From contig DBFP01000052.1 of NCBI GenBank assembly GCA_002294405.1, positions 1 to 8,873 of the forward strand: 8,873 nt of DNA. Direction: 5' to 3'. Source of the DNA: Anaerolineales bacterium UBA877 (GTDB lineage: Bacteria; Chloroflexota; Anaerolineae; Anaerolineales; Villigracilaceae). The number at the start of each line of letters is the position of its first letter. Position 1 is the first letter of the stretch. The position numbers and the translations under genes are program-made. Below are positions 1 through 6,601 of the stretch, one piece after another. The notes beneath the pieces are model-generated. The model saw only the letters and a list, made by a program, of their open reading frames with translations, made no database searches and was not told the DNA's origin.

Positions 1-798
1 CGGGAATGCACGCATGAACGACTCATTACCACTGAATAGGCGCATCAGCAGGCTGATTACACCCCCTCCCATGCGCCCGCCTCCCTGGCTTGCATGGCAG
101 GCTCCGGCTTTTTCTTTTTTCTTCAGCACAGACCGGATATCTATCCGCGCATGAGTCGGGTAATTCACCTCAGCAATGGGCACCAGGTCTATATCCCCGT
201 TGGCACCAAATTTATGCGGGTCTCTCCCAAAGATCGGCAGGATCTTAACTGCGAATTTCAGCAGCCCATTGGGCATCTTGTGGAAGAACAATCGCTCAGG
301 AGTGAATACGGGGAGGTCACCCGTCGCAAATTCCGGGTTTCCCGACTGCTCGAAGGCGCGTACAGTCGCCCTCTGTATGGCAATGTGATCCGGGTGACGG
401 TAACCGCCGATGGGATCAAAGGTCAGGACGATTTGCGGTTTCAACTGCCTGATATAACACACCACATTTGCTGCCACTTCGTCCAGCGGCTGGGCAGCCA
501 GCGCACGGGGGTGGGTATTATCCTTGGATCCGGGCATGCCTGAGTCCCGGTAATCCAAAAAATGGACATCTCGCAGCCCCAATATCCCTGCCGCGCAACG
601 CAGTTCAGACTCGCGCAACATGGCGATGGATTCAAATCCTTTCATCAATTCCGCGCTCGCTTCCCCAACCTCTCCCCGGGTCGCACACACCAGGTGCACA
701 TCCACCCCGCGCGAGGCATACAGGGCCAACGTGCCGCCCATGCCAAATGATTCGTCGTCAGGATGTGCCAGGACAGCCAGGAGGGTTAAATTTGACAT
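1..798 (-). CDS. PIG-L/LmbE family deacetylase, MshB-like (3' end cut by window)
   Basis: Zinc-dependent de-N-acetylase of the LmbE/PIG-L fold, a family that removes acetyl groups from N-acetylglucosamine conjugates (MshB in mycothiol synthesis, BshB in bacillithiol synthesis, Mca). The frame is open from the ATG at 796-798 to base 1, giving 266 residues without a stop. The zinc motif AHPDDE is at residues 11-16, the second motif HPDH at 135-138, and an ATRGEVGE strand-loop at 39-46. YRDSGMPGS at 83-91 and FDPIGGYRHPDH at 127-138 resemble MshB/Mca more than BshB, as judged from memory. AGGTG lies seven bases before the start. It sits 47 bp downstream of moeZ on the same strand and is probably the last or a late gene of the cysteine operon, which would suit a role in making a cysteine-containing thiol. 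The substrate is not shown by the sequence. MshB and Mca are about 290-300 aa, so only a short C-terminal piece should be missing. Confidence 0.87.
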   Translation of the reverse strand, partial: MSNLTLLAVLAHPDDESFGMGGTLALYASRGVDVHLVCATRGEVGEASAELMKGFESIAMLRESELRCAAGILGLRDVHFLDYRDSGMPGSKDNTHPRALAAQPLDEVAANVVCYIRQLKPQIVLTFDPIGGYRHPDHIAIQRATVRAFEQSGNPEFATGDLPVFTPERLFFHKMPNGLLKFAVKILPIFGRDPHKFGANGDIDLVPIAEVNYPTHARIDIRSVLKKKEKAGACHASQGGGRMGGGVISLLMRLFSGNESFMRAFP

Positions 799-845
799 GT
801 GGGTTCACCTGTTTAAAAAATTGTTCGGAGGAATGCACGGATCTG

Positions 846-2000
846 CTAATAAACGGGCAGAGTTGGGTTCACTTCCGTTGCCCAGGCATTGATCCCCCCA
901 CATAAATTCTTCACTTTCCGAAACCCTGCACTGAGCAGGATTTCCAGCGCGCGTGTTGAGCGGATCCCAGCCTTGCAAAAGAGGACAATCTCCTGTGCCG
1001 AGTCCAATTCCCCAAGGCGCGCTGCCAGCACACCCAACGGGATGTTCTCCGCACCGTCTATATACGAGATTGCCAGTTCATGCGGCTCGCGCACGTCTAT
1101 CAGGCGGATCTTGTCACCCTTCTTGAGTTTTTCAGCCAATTCCCCGGCGGTAATATTCCATTCCACCATGGAAGAGCCATCAACATGCTCAATCCCGGGC
1201 ACCCCGCAAAACTCAAAATAATCCACCAATTCTGTGATCTCTGGATGCGGACCGCATATCTTGCACACTGGGTTCTTTCTCAATTTCACAAATTCGAACG
1301 TCATGTCCAGGGCATTATATAGCAGCAGCCTCCCGGACAATGATGAACCGATCCCGAGCAGAATCTTGAGTGCCTCTGTCGCCTGGATTGTCCCAATCGT
1401 CCCGGGAAGAATGCCCAATACGCCCGCGTCTGCACAAGAGGGGACCAGTCCTGGGGGAGGCGGTTCGGGGAACAAACAACGGTAACAGGGGCCTTCCCTG
1501 GCATAAAAAACGCTCGCCTGCCCTTCAAAACGATAGATCGCTCCATAAACTAGTGGTTTGCCGGTCAACACGCACAAATCGTTGGTCAGGTAGCGGGTCG
1601 GGAAATTATCGCTACCATCGATGATGACATCGTACGGCTCAGCGATCCTCATTGCATTGGCGGACGTAAATGGGTCGTTATATGCATCCACCCGGATGTC
1701 AGGATTCAGATCCAAAAGGCGGGTACGGGCGGATTCGACCTTGAGCCTGCCCACCGTGCCGGTTCCATGCACCACTTGGCGCTGCAGATTGGACTTTTCC
1801 ACCACGTCATAATCCACCAATCCGAGGTGACCGATCCCGGCGGCTGCCAGGTAAAGCGCCACTGGTGACCCCAGTCCCCCTGTTCCAACGATCAGTGCCG
1901 AAGAGGCTTTAAGCTTGCGTTGGCCGCCCAGCCCCACCTCTGGAATGAGCAGGTGCCTGGAATACCGCAGGATCTCTTCACGGGTAAGTTCAGGAAGCAT
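846..2000 (-). CDS. moeZ: MoeZ-like sulfur-carrier adenylyltransferase/sulfurtransferase (MoeB/ThiF domain + rhodanese)
   Basis: E1-like enzyme that adenylates the C-terminal Gly-Gly of a MoaD/ThiS/CysO-type carrier and converts it to a thiocarboxylate, using its own rhodanese domain as sulfur donor. The protein has 384 aa. The MoeB/ThiF domain covers about residues 1-265, with nucleotide loop GTGGLGS at 39-45, acidic strand VDYD at 62-65, the arginine-finger segment NLQRQ at 71-75, catalytic-region SCADAGV at 188-194, and zinc ligands C172/C175 and C246/C249. The rhodanese domain covers about 280-384, with active-site loop CKAGIRST at 342-349. The frame is open farther upstream (to 2078), but the ATG at 1998-2000 is chosen because it follows GGGGG in GGGGGTTGATATG and matches the family N-terminus; the longer start would also run deep into the carrier gene. 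It begins one base after the carrier's stop (TGA-T-ATG), so the pair is almost certainly translationally coupled and the carrier is its natural partner. Confidence 0.93.
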   Translation of the reverse strand: MLPELTREEILRYSRHLLIPEVGLGGQRKLKASSALIVGTGGLGSPVALYLAAAGIGHLGLVDYDVVEKSNLQRQVVHGTGTVGRLKVESARTRLLDLNPDIRVDAYNDPFTSANAMRIAEPYDVIIDGSDNFPTRYLTNDLCVLTGKPLVYGAIYRFEGQASVFYAREGPCYRCLFPEPPPPGLVPSCADAGVLGILPGTIGTIQATEALKILLGIGSSLSGRLLLYNALDMTFEFVKLRKNPVCKICGPHPEITELVDYFEFCGVPGIEHVDGSSMVEWNITAGELAEKLKKGDKIRLIDVREPHELAISYIDGAENIPLGVLAARLGELDSAQEIVLFCKAGIRSTRALEILLSAGFRKVKNLCGGINAWATEVNPTLPVY

Positions 2001-2001
2001 A

Positions 2002-2274
2002 TCAACCCCCGGCAATGGATGGAACAAGGGTAAGGATATCCTCTGGCTCCAGAGGTGTCTCCAGTCCTTGCAGATCACGAATATTAACCTGTTTTAAGAA
2101 CAGATTTACAAACGCCCGCAGCGAACCATCCTCCTTGCAAAGATGTGGACGGAAAGCCGGGTATTGGGTTAACAGTTCTTCCAGGACGGATCCTGCCGTG
2201 GACCCCTTCAACTTGACTTCCGCTAGGCCGTTTACGTATGGACGCAGTGGATTGGGGATTTTTATCAAGGGCAT
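2002..2274 (-). CDS. cysO: CysO-like ubiquitin-fold sulfur carrier protein (MoaD/ThiS family)
   Basis: Small beta-grasp protein of 90 aa ending in AGG (residues 88-90), the tail that is adenylated and thiocarboxylated in MoaD, ThiS and CysO. The N-terminus (IP-x-x-LRP, residues 6-12), the FVN segment at 55-57 and the end VPSIAGG resemble M. tuberculosis CysO (recalled sequence) more than ThiS (about 65 aa) or short MoaD. In mycobacteria CysO-thiocarboxylate delivers sulfur to CysM, and Mec+ then releases cysteine. Here the neighbours are moeZ, one base downstream, and cysE/cysK upstream. The start is effectively fixed: an in-frame TAA lies four codons upstream (2284-2286) and there is no later Met. 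No good Shine-Dalgarno is visible, so translation may depend on read-on from cysE, 65 bp upstream. It could instead serve molybdopterin or thiamine synthesis, but no moa or thi genes are nearby. Confidence 0.88.
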   Translation of the reverse strand: MPLIKIPNPLRPYVNGLAEVKLKGSTAGSVLEELLTQYPAFRPHLCKEDGSLRAFVNLFLKQVNIRDLQGLETPLEPEDILTLVPSIAGG

Positions 2275-2339
2275 GACTGTATTTTAGTCCAACAAGACCG
2301 AAAAGTCTAACGAGTAAACCCGCCGTTGAATGAATGGGG

Positions 2340-3101
2340 TCATATCGTGAAATCGTGCCCGTCCCATGTCTCTCCCACGGGAGCGTGAATGTGTTCCTTT
2401 CGATCGTTCCCATCCACACGCGCCTCGAGACTATCCACCCGGTCCAGCAGCTGTCTCAGGGTCACTCCAATAATATCAGGCAGCGAGTTGTGATTCAGAT
2501 CCGGGGCATCCCCAGCATGGTGCAGTTGTGAGCGGATTACCACCTGCCCGGGTACCCCCACTACCACCGAGTTGGGCGGCACCGAGTTGACCACCACTGC
2601 GTTGGCGCCAATCCGGGAATCTTCGCCGATGGTAATGGCACCCAGCACCTTGGCACCTGCTCCGATCACCACCCTGTCACCAATGGTCGGGTGGCGTTTG
2701 CCCTTTTCAAGGCTTGTCCCACCAAGGGTTACTCCGTGGTAAATGGTCACATCCTCACCGATCTCAGCCGTTTCTCCGATGACAACCCCCATGCCGTGGT
2801 CAATGAAAAATCCAGGGCCGATGATCGCCCCTGGATGGATCTCGATTCCGGTTAATGCACGGGTAATTTGTGAAAGCCAGCGGGCGATAAATTTGAGATT
2901 GTGCTTCCACATCCAATGGAAGATGCGCTGCATCCAGATGGCATGCAAGCCGGAATAAACCAGGAACACTTCCAGTCGTGATCGTGCCGCCGGGTCTCGT
3001 TCCAGGACCGAGGAAATGTCCTGTCTCATCATGCCAAAAAACCTCCTCAACCCGTGCGGGTGGGAGATCACTGGGTAGGATTGGGCTATTTCAGTCGCCA
3101 T
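2340..3101 (-). CDS. cysE: Serine O-acetyltransferase
   Basis: Transfers acetyl from acetyl-CoA to L-serine, giving O-acetylserine for CysK. The 253-aa protein has the short-type helical N-terminus (about 24-85), then a left-handed beta-helix of hexapeptide repeats (about 86-190) containing [16 protein letters not shown] (100-115), YHGVTLGG (121-128) and VGVPG (181-185). D101 and H102 are likely part of the catalytic set, with H122 in the second active-site segment. A tail of about 60 residues follows, with a possible short coiled-coil (about 212-229), ending in ...DFTI. A C-terminal isoleucine is the known anchor by which CysE docks into the CysK active site, so a cysteine synthase complex is likely. 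The start ATG at 3099-3101 has a strong AGGAGAAGGAG ahead of it. A longer in-frame ATG at 3167 would overlap cysK and has no such site, while M24 is an alternative matching shorter homologues. It lies 46 bp after cysK. Confidence 0.95.
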   Translation of the reverse strand: MATEIAQSYPVISHPHGLRRFFGMMRQDISSVLERDPAARSRLEVFLVYSGLHAIWMQRIFHWMWKHNLKFIARWLSQITRALTGIEIHPGAIIGPGFFIDHGMGVVIGETAEIGEDVTIYHGVTLGGTSLEKGKRHPTIGDRVVIGAGAKVLGAITIGEDSRIGANAVVVNSVPPNSVVVGVPGQVVIRSQLHHAGDAPDLNHNSLPDIIGVTLRQLLDRVDSLEARVDGNDRKEHIHAPVGETWDGHDFTI

Positions 3102-3115
3102 GGAATTCTCCTTCT

Positions 3116-3135
3116 CCTCTCCACGCGGGGAGAGG
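3116..3135 (-). promoter_or_regulatory. Intercistronic hairpin before the cysE ribosome site
   Basis: A perfect 7-bp inverted repeat (CCTCTCC / GGAGAGG, 6-nt loop) lies in the 46-bp gap between cysK and cysE. Its 3' arm abuts the purine-rich Shine-Dalgarno stretch of cysE on the minus strand. It could tune cysE translation or protect the upstream message. It has no T-run, so it is not an intrinsic terminator. The function is inferred only from position. Confidence 0.4.
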
Positions 3136-3147
3136 CTTTCGTGAACG

Positions 3148-4080
3148 TCATTCGGACAGGTTCGCAAAAAGTGGAGTCGATAGGTAGCGTTCCCCGAATG
3201 AGGCGATGATGACCACGATCAACTTCCCGGCATTCTCAGGTCGGTCCGCCACCTGAATCGCTGCCCATGTGGCTGCGCCGGATGAGATCCCCACGAGCAA
3301 GCCCTCCTCCTTTGCCATGCGCCTGGCAGTCTCCAGGGCATCATCGTCTTTTACGCGGATGATCTCGTCGAATATTTTTACATTCAGCACTTCAGGAATA
3401 AAACCCGCGCCAATGCCCTGGATCTTATGCGGTCCCTTCGATCCTCCCGAAAGGACGGGGGAGCCGTCCGGCTCGACAGCCACCACCTTGAATTTTGGAT
3501 TCCGACTCTTGATCACCTCCCCGACACCGGTGATGGTGCCCCCGGTGCCAACCCCTGCCACCAGGAAATCCGCCTTTCCATCCGTATCCCGCCAGATTTC
3601 TTCGGCGGTGGTCGTCCGGTGGATTTGTGGGTTGGACGGGTTCTTGAATTGCTGGGGGAGGAAATATCTTGAATCCGAGGCGGCTAATTCTTCTGCCTTC
3701 CTGATCGCCCCGTCCATGCCTTCCGAACCGGGTGTCAGGATCAATTCCGCTCCATAGGCACGCAGCAGCATACGCCGCTCCTTGCTCATCGTTTCCGGCA
3801 TGGTTAAAATGCAATGATAGCCTCTTGCCGCGCAGACCATCGCCAGGGCGATTCCGGTATTCCCGCTCGTAGGCTCAAGGATGATCGTATTGGGTTTGAT
3901 CTTGCCGGTTTTTTCAGCTTCATCGAGCATGGCTACCCCGATGCGATCCTTGACGCTGTGTGCTGGATTGTAAAACTCCAATTTGGCGACAATTTGCGTT
4001 TTTGCCCCTGCCGGGATGCGATTTAGCCTTACCAGGGGTGTGTTACCGACCAGTTCAGTTACATCATTTGCGATTTTCAT
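3148..4080 (-). CDS. cysK: Cysteine synthase A (O-acetylserine sulfhydrylase), PLP-dependent
   Basis: Makes cysteine from O-acetylserine and sulfide with pyridoxal phosphate. The 310-aa length is typical. The PLP lysine is K44 in SVKDR (42-46). The substrate loop TSGNTG is at 71-76, the phosphate-binding GVGTGGT at 176-182, [17 protein letters not shown] at 211-227 (the segment around the active-site entrance used by the CysE tail), and GISSGA at 264-269, which holds the serine near the PLP ring nitrogen. The protein resembles M. tuberculosis CysK1 along its length, as recalled, and is OAS-type rather than the O-phosphoserine/CysO-using CysM. Near the C-terminus IIASFGERY (291-299) stands where relatives usually have a proline before the GERY segment. 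The start ATG at 4078-4080 has only a weak purine stretch (GGAAATGAGA) upstream. First gene of the minus-strand operon, with a long structured leader. Confidence 0.96.
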   Translation of the reverse strand: MKIANDVTELVGNTPLVRLNRIPAGAKTQIVAKLEFYNPAHSVKDRIGVAMLDEAEKTGKIKPNTIILEPTSGNTGIALAMVCAARGYHCILTMPETMSKERRMLLRAYGAELILTPGSEGMDGAIRKAEELAASDSRYFLPQQFKNPSNPQIHRTTTAEEIWRDTDGKADFLVAGVGTGGTITGVGEVIKSRNPKFKVVAVEPDGSPVLSGGSKGPHKIQGIGAGFIPEVLNVKIFDEIIRVKDDDALETARRMAKEEGLLVGISSGAATWAAIQVADRPENAGKLIVVIIASFGERYLSTPLFANLSE

Positions 4081-4137
4081 TGTCAGATCTCATTTCCATA
4101 TCGAAATAACTGTTGGTTGATGATTGTTGCAAACGAA

Positions 4138-4201
4138 AAGGACGGCGCGATGCGCCATGCGCAAAATGAATTTCGCATGCGGAGATTCGTCAGCCGTCCT
4201 T
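4138..4201 (-). terminator. Nested stem-loop in the cysK leader, attenuator-like
   Basis: Outer 9-bp perfect stem AAGGACGGC (4193-4201 on the minus strand) with GCCGTCCTT (4138-4146), followed at once by TTCGTTT. Inside it lie a hairpin of CATGCG with CGCATG and a competing GGCGC-ATC-GCGCC hairpin (4144-4156). Mutually exclusive pairings before a short T-run are what a transcription attenuator would show. The T-run is interrupted, so termination may be weak. It could instead be a copy of a dispersed palindromic repeat. Confidence 0.4.
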
Positions 4202-4231
4202 CTGTGATTTGTTGATTTAATTGGGAAACAT

Positions 4232-4279
4232 TTAATTCATCATCTCACGAGGCGGCTGCGATCCCCGCCTCAGACACAT
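4232..4279 (-). CDS. Candidate leader peptide 2 (MCLRRGSQPPREMMN)
   Basis: A 15-codon frame starts directly after the stop of the first mini-ORF and in the same frame, so re-initiation or stop read-through could reach it. Its second codon is Cys. It spans the GAGGCGG/CCGCCTC hairpin. An overlapping frame from 4283 to 4245 (MNVSEAGIAAAS) is an alternative. Without comparison among relatives it cannot be shown that either is translated. Confidence 0.22.
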   Translation of the reverse strand: MCLRRGSQPPREMMN

Positions 4280-4291
4280 TCATCGGCACAT
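4280..4291 (-). CDS. Candidate minimal leader peptide Met-Cys-Arg
   Basis: The minus strand reads GGGAG, seven bases, then ATG TGC CGA TGA. This is a three-residue ORF with a well-placed ribosome site, about 30 nt from the predicted transcript start and the first translatable unit of the cysK leader. A Cys codon straight after the start, ahead of a cysteine biosynthesis operon, fits a ribosome-stalling sensor of charged tRNA-Cys. So short an ORF can easily arise by chance, so this is a hypothesis. Confidence 0.3.
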   Translation of the reverse strand: MCR

Positions 4292-4329
4292 GAAAATTCT
4301 CCCGAATATTTATGACTATTATGATAAAT

Positions 4330-4357
4330 ATTATACGATAAAACCTATGTTTGTCAA
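4330..4357 (-). promoter_or_regulatory. Sigma70-type promoter of the cysK operon
   Basis: The minus strand shows a perfect -35 TTGACA (4352-4357), a 16-bp spacer and a perfect -10 TATAAT (4330-4335). Predicted start is near 4323. It lies just downstream of the fusA terminator and faces cysK. Confidence 0.85.
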
Positions 4358-4364
4358 GGATAAT

Positions 4365-4391
4365 AAAAAGGGGCGGGAGTGGTCCCGTCCC
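4365..4391 (-). terminator. Intrinsic terminator of the EF-G-like gene
   Basis: On the minus strand GGGACGGGA-CCAC-TCCCGCCCC forms a 9-bp stem with one A-C mismatch and a 4-nt loop, followed by TTTTTATTAT. It begins 14 bp after the fusA stop codon and separates that gene from the cysK operon. Confidence 0.88.
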
Positions 4392-4404
4392 TTCCCTTCC
4401 TGGT

Positions 4405-6477
4405 TTATTCGTCTGCCTTGCTTTTTTCAAGTTCCTTTTGATGGGCGGCAATAATATCCTGCGCCATGTGATTCGGTACTATTTCATAGCGGTCGAATTC
4501 CATCGCAAAAACTCCGCGTCCGCCGGTCATCGATCGGATGACGGTGGTATAGCGCAGCATCTCTGCCTGTGGGACCTGGGCTACGACCACCGTGCGCCCG
4601 CGCTCCGATTCCGTCCCCTGAACCCGCCCGCGGCGGCTGTTTAGATCGCCCATTACATCCCCCATGTTGGCATCCGGTACTGTGATGCGCACATTCATGA
4701 TCGGCTCGAAAAGGACCGGACCCGCATCCCTTACCGCCAACTTGAATGCTTCCCGCCCGGCGATTTCGAACGCCACCGGCTTCGAGTCAACCGGGTGTTC
4801 CTTGCCATCATATACGATGACCCGAACATTGCTCAACGGAAAGCCAGCCATCACCCCTGTTTGCAGGGTGGCATGAATGCCTTTTTCAATAGCTGGTAAA
4901 TATGATTTTGAAAGGTTCATTCCGACCAGTTCATCGGTGAAATCAAACTCCATTTCCGGGCACGGCTCGATCCTCAACCAGACCTCACCGAACTGCCCTG
5001 CCCCGCCGGATTGTTTCTTATGCCGGTACATGGCATCGGCTTTCTTGGTTATACCCTCCCGATAGGGGACCTTCGGTTCAGCAGTCGTCAATCCCACCTG
5101 GAGCTTGCCTTCAGCCCGCCGGATGGCCACATCGATGTGCTGATCCCCCATGCCCTGCAGGATGGTCTGCCCGGTCACCTGTTCCTGGTGCCAGGAAAGA
5201 GTCATATCTTCCTCACATAATCGGGTGAGGGTCGGGCTGATCTTGGCAGCATCAGCCTGGGTCTTGGGTTTGATCGCCACCCGGAAGAGGGCGTTCGGAT
5301 ATTTGGGGACCGGCAGGGTCAATGGATGGTTTTTATCGCTCAATGTGTCTCCGGTGGAAGTGACACTCAACTTGGCTACAATCGCAATATCCCCGCTGTG
5401 AACCACCTTGATCGGCATCGTTTCCTTGCCGCGCATGATGGCCAGACCTGCCATGCGCTCTTCCGCACCTTTGGTCGAATTCCAAATGCGGGAATCACCG
5501 TGAAGGGAACCCGAATAGATCCTGAAATATGTCAGCCTGCCGACGAAGGGATCAGCGGTGGTTTTCCACACATATAGAGCCAGGGGACCTGTATCAACCG
5601 TGGGCAGTATTTCTTCGCCGCTTTTTCCCTGGGCAACAATTTCTTTCTCCTTGGGGGAGGGGAACAGGTTGATGATGGCATCCAGGAGGGGCAAGACACC
5701 TTTTTCATGCCCGCCGGAAGCCACAAAAACCGGGAGGTAGGCCTGGGAACGGATGACTGCCTTCAGACCCCGCATTAGTTCTTCGGTGGTCAATTCACCG
5801 CTTTCCAGGTACTTTTCAAGGAGAACATCTTCACCTTCAGCCGCGGCTTCAACGAGCCTGGTCCTGGATTCTTCCGCGGCTGGTTTGAGTTCGGCAGGAA
5901 TCTCTTCTGCTGTCTTTCCTTCCCCGGCATATGCTTTCATCGAGATCAGGTCGATAACCCCTTTGAAACTTGCACGTTCTCCCCAGGGTAGCTGCACGGG
6001 GATCAGCCGGGTGGGGGAAAATTCCTGCACAGATTCCATTGCCTTTTTAAAATCTGCATTATCCCGGTCCATTTTATTGATCACCAGGAAACGAGGAAGG
6101 TTGAAAGTGTCGCAGTATCCCCAGTCAATCTCCGTCCCCACTTCCAAACCGGCGACGGAATCAACCAGCAGGATGGCACCATCCGCCACCCGTAATGCAG
6201 ATATGACCTCGCCTATAAAATCGGTGTATCCGGGCGTGTCCAGGACGTTGATCTTGTGATCCTTGTATTCGACCGGGAGGACACTCGTGGAAAGGGAAAG
6301 TTTCCTGCGCACCTCTTCATCTTCAAAATCGGAAGTGGTGGATCCATCATCAATCTTGCCCAGACGTGTGATCCCTCCGGTGGTGTGCAAAAAAGCCTCT
6401 GCCAGCATGGTTTTACCACCCGAACCATGTGAGACAAGGGCGATATTTCGGATAAACTCGGTAGTATACTCTTTCAT
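4405..6477 (-). CDS. fusA: Elongation factor G-like GTPase (EF-G2-type paralogue)
   Basis: Translational GTPase of 690 aa. The GTPase domain covers about residues 8-275: P-loop SHGSGGKT (16-23, with Ser instead of the usual first Gly), DTPG (80-83), NKMD (134-137) and the likely base-contacting VASGG (252-256). Domains II-V follow, with domain IV near 470-590 (QFGEVWLRIEP 495-505, tip YDGKEHPVDS 556-565 retaining the His) and domain V near 590-670. Switch I (about 43-66, DDGSTTSDFEDEEVRRKLSLS) lacks the RGITI motif of canonical EF-G. This is the pattern of the second EF-G lineage (T. thermophilus EF-G-2, M. tuberculosis FusA2), whose role is less clear than that of ribosomal EF-G. The ATG at 6475-6477 is chosen for GAGGT just upstream and the family N-terminus; the longer in-frame option to 6612 would run through its own promoter. 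The gene is flanked by its own promoter and terminator, so it is monocistronic. Confidence 0.92.
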   Translation of the reverse strand: MKEYTTEFIRNIALVSHGSGGKTMLAEAFLHTTGGITRLGKIDDGSTTSDFEDEEVRRKLSLSTSVLPVEYKDHKINVLDTPGYTDFIGEVISALRVADGAILLVDSVAGLEVGTEIDWGYCDTFNLPRFLVINKMDRDNADFKKAMESVQEFSPTRLIPVQLPWGERASFKGVIDLISMKAYAGEGKTAEEIPAELKPAAEESRTRLVEAAAEGEDVLLEKYLESGELTTEELMRGLKAVIRSQAYLPVFVASGGHEKGVLPLLDAIINLFPSPKEKEIVAQGKSGEEILPTVDTGPLALYVWKTTADPFVGRLTYFRIYSGSLHGDSRIWNSTKGAEERMAGLAIMRGKETMPIKVVHSGDIAIVAKLSVTSTGDTLSDKNHPLTLPVPKYPNALFRVAIKPKTQADAAKISPTLTRLCEEDMTLSWHQEQVTGQTILQGMGDQHIDVAIRRAEGKLQVGLTTAEPKVPYREGITKKADAMYRHKKQSGGAGQFGEVWLRIEPCPEMEFDFTDELVGMNLSKSYLPAIEKGIHATLQTGVMAGFPLSNVRVIVYDGKEHPVDSKPVAFEIAGREAFKLAVRDAGPVLFEPIMNVRITVPDANMGDVMGDLNSRRGRVQGTESERGRTVVVAQVPQAEMLRYTTVIRSMTGGRGVFAMEFDRYEIVPNHMAQDIIAAHQKELEKSKADE

Positions 6478-6498
6478 GAAAAGACCTCGCGTGAAGGA

Positions 6499-6527
6499 TT
6501 GGCGGATGCCAGCCGCCTGATTATAAG
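6499..6527 (+). promoter_or_regulatory. Candidate promoter of the thioredoxin-like/methyltransferase pair
   Basis: TTGGCG (6499-6504), 17-bp spacer, TATAAG (6522-6527), giving 4/6 and 5/6 matches to the sigma70 boxes. Predicted start is near 6534, about 68 nt before the GTG start. Its -10 box overlaps that of the divergent fusA promoter. A GGCGG/CCGCC inverted repeat (6501-6517) lies across the -35 box and spacer. Confidence 0.6.
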
Positions 6528-6548
6528 GGAAGTTACCACAACCGTCAA
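6520..6548 (-). promoter_or_regulatory. Sigma70-type promoter of the EF-G-like gene
   Basis: On the minus strand TTGACG (6543-6548), a 17-bp spacer and TATAAT (6520-6525), giving 5/6 and 6/6 matches. Predicted start is near 6513, about 36 nt before the ATG at 6477. Confidence 0.83.
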
Positions 6549-6601
6549 AGAATTCTTGCCTGCGTTTGGAAAAATGGACCATTGATGGAGGAGAAAAACT
6601 G

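Larger units (their letters stand above)
4081..4323 (-). promoter_or_regulatory. Long 5' leader of the cysK operon, candidate attenuator
   Basis: From the promoter at 4330-4357 the transcript would start near 4323, leaving about 240 nt before cysK. The region codes for no sizeable protein. It contains very short upstream ORFs with a good ribosome site, a 7-bp hairpin (4249-4255 with 4265-4271, GAGGCGG/CCGCCTC), and a larger nested stem-loop (4138-4201) followed by a short U-run. This layout is that of a leader controlled by translation or by a ligand. No T-box consensus (AGGGTGGNACCGCG) or S-box core was recognised, so no known riboswitch class is claimed. Confidence 0.5.

Noticed and set aside
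2001..2078. Longer moeZ start at 2078
   Set aside because: It would overlap the carrier gene by about 75 bases and add residues foreign to the family; the ATG at 2000 has a ribosome site and fits the family.
2291..2310. Small inverted repeat (AGAC/GTCT) between cysE and cysO as a terminator
   Set aside because: The stem is only 4 bp and has no T-run, so it cannot be supported as a terminator.
3102..3167. Longer cysE start at 3167
   Set aside because: It overlaps the end of cysK and lacks a ribosome site, while the ATG at 3101 has a very strong one.
3269..3757. Open frame of 162 codons on the plus strand inside cysK
   Set aside because: It is antisense to a clearly conserved enzyme, with no recognisable domain or ribosome site; a codon-bias shadow. 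The same holds for 5753-6259 inside the EF-G-like gene and 94-543 and 468-905 over the deacetylase.
4081..4323. T-box or SAM (S-box) riboswitch before cysK
   Set aside because: Neither the T-box antiterminator consensus nor an S-box core could be found in the leader.
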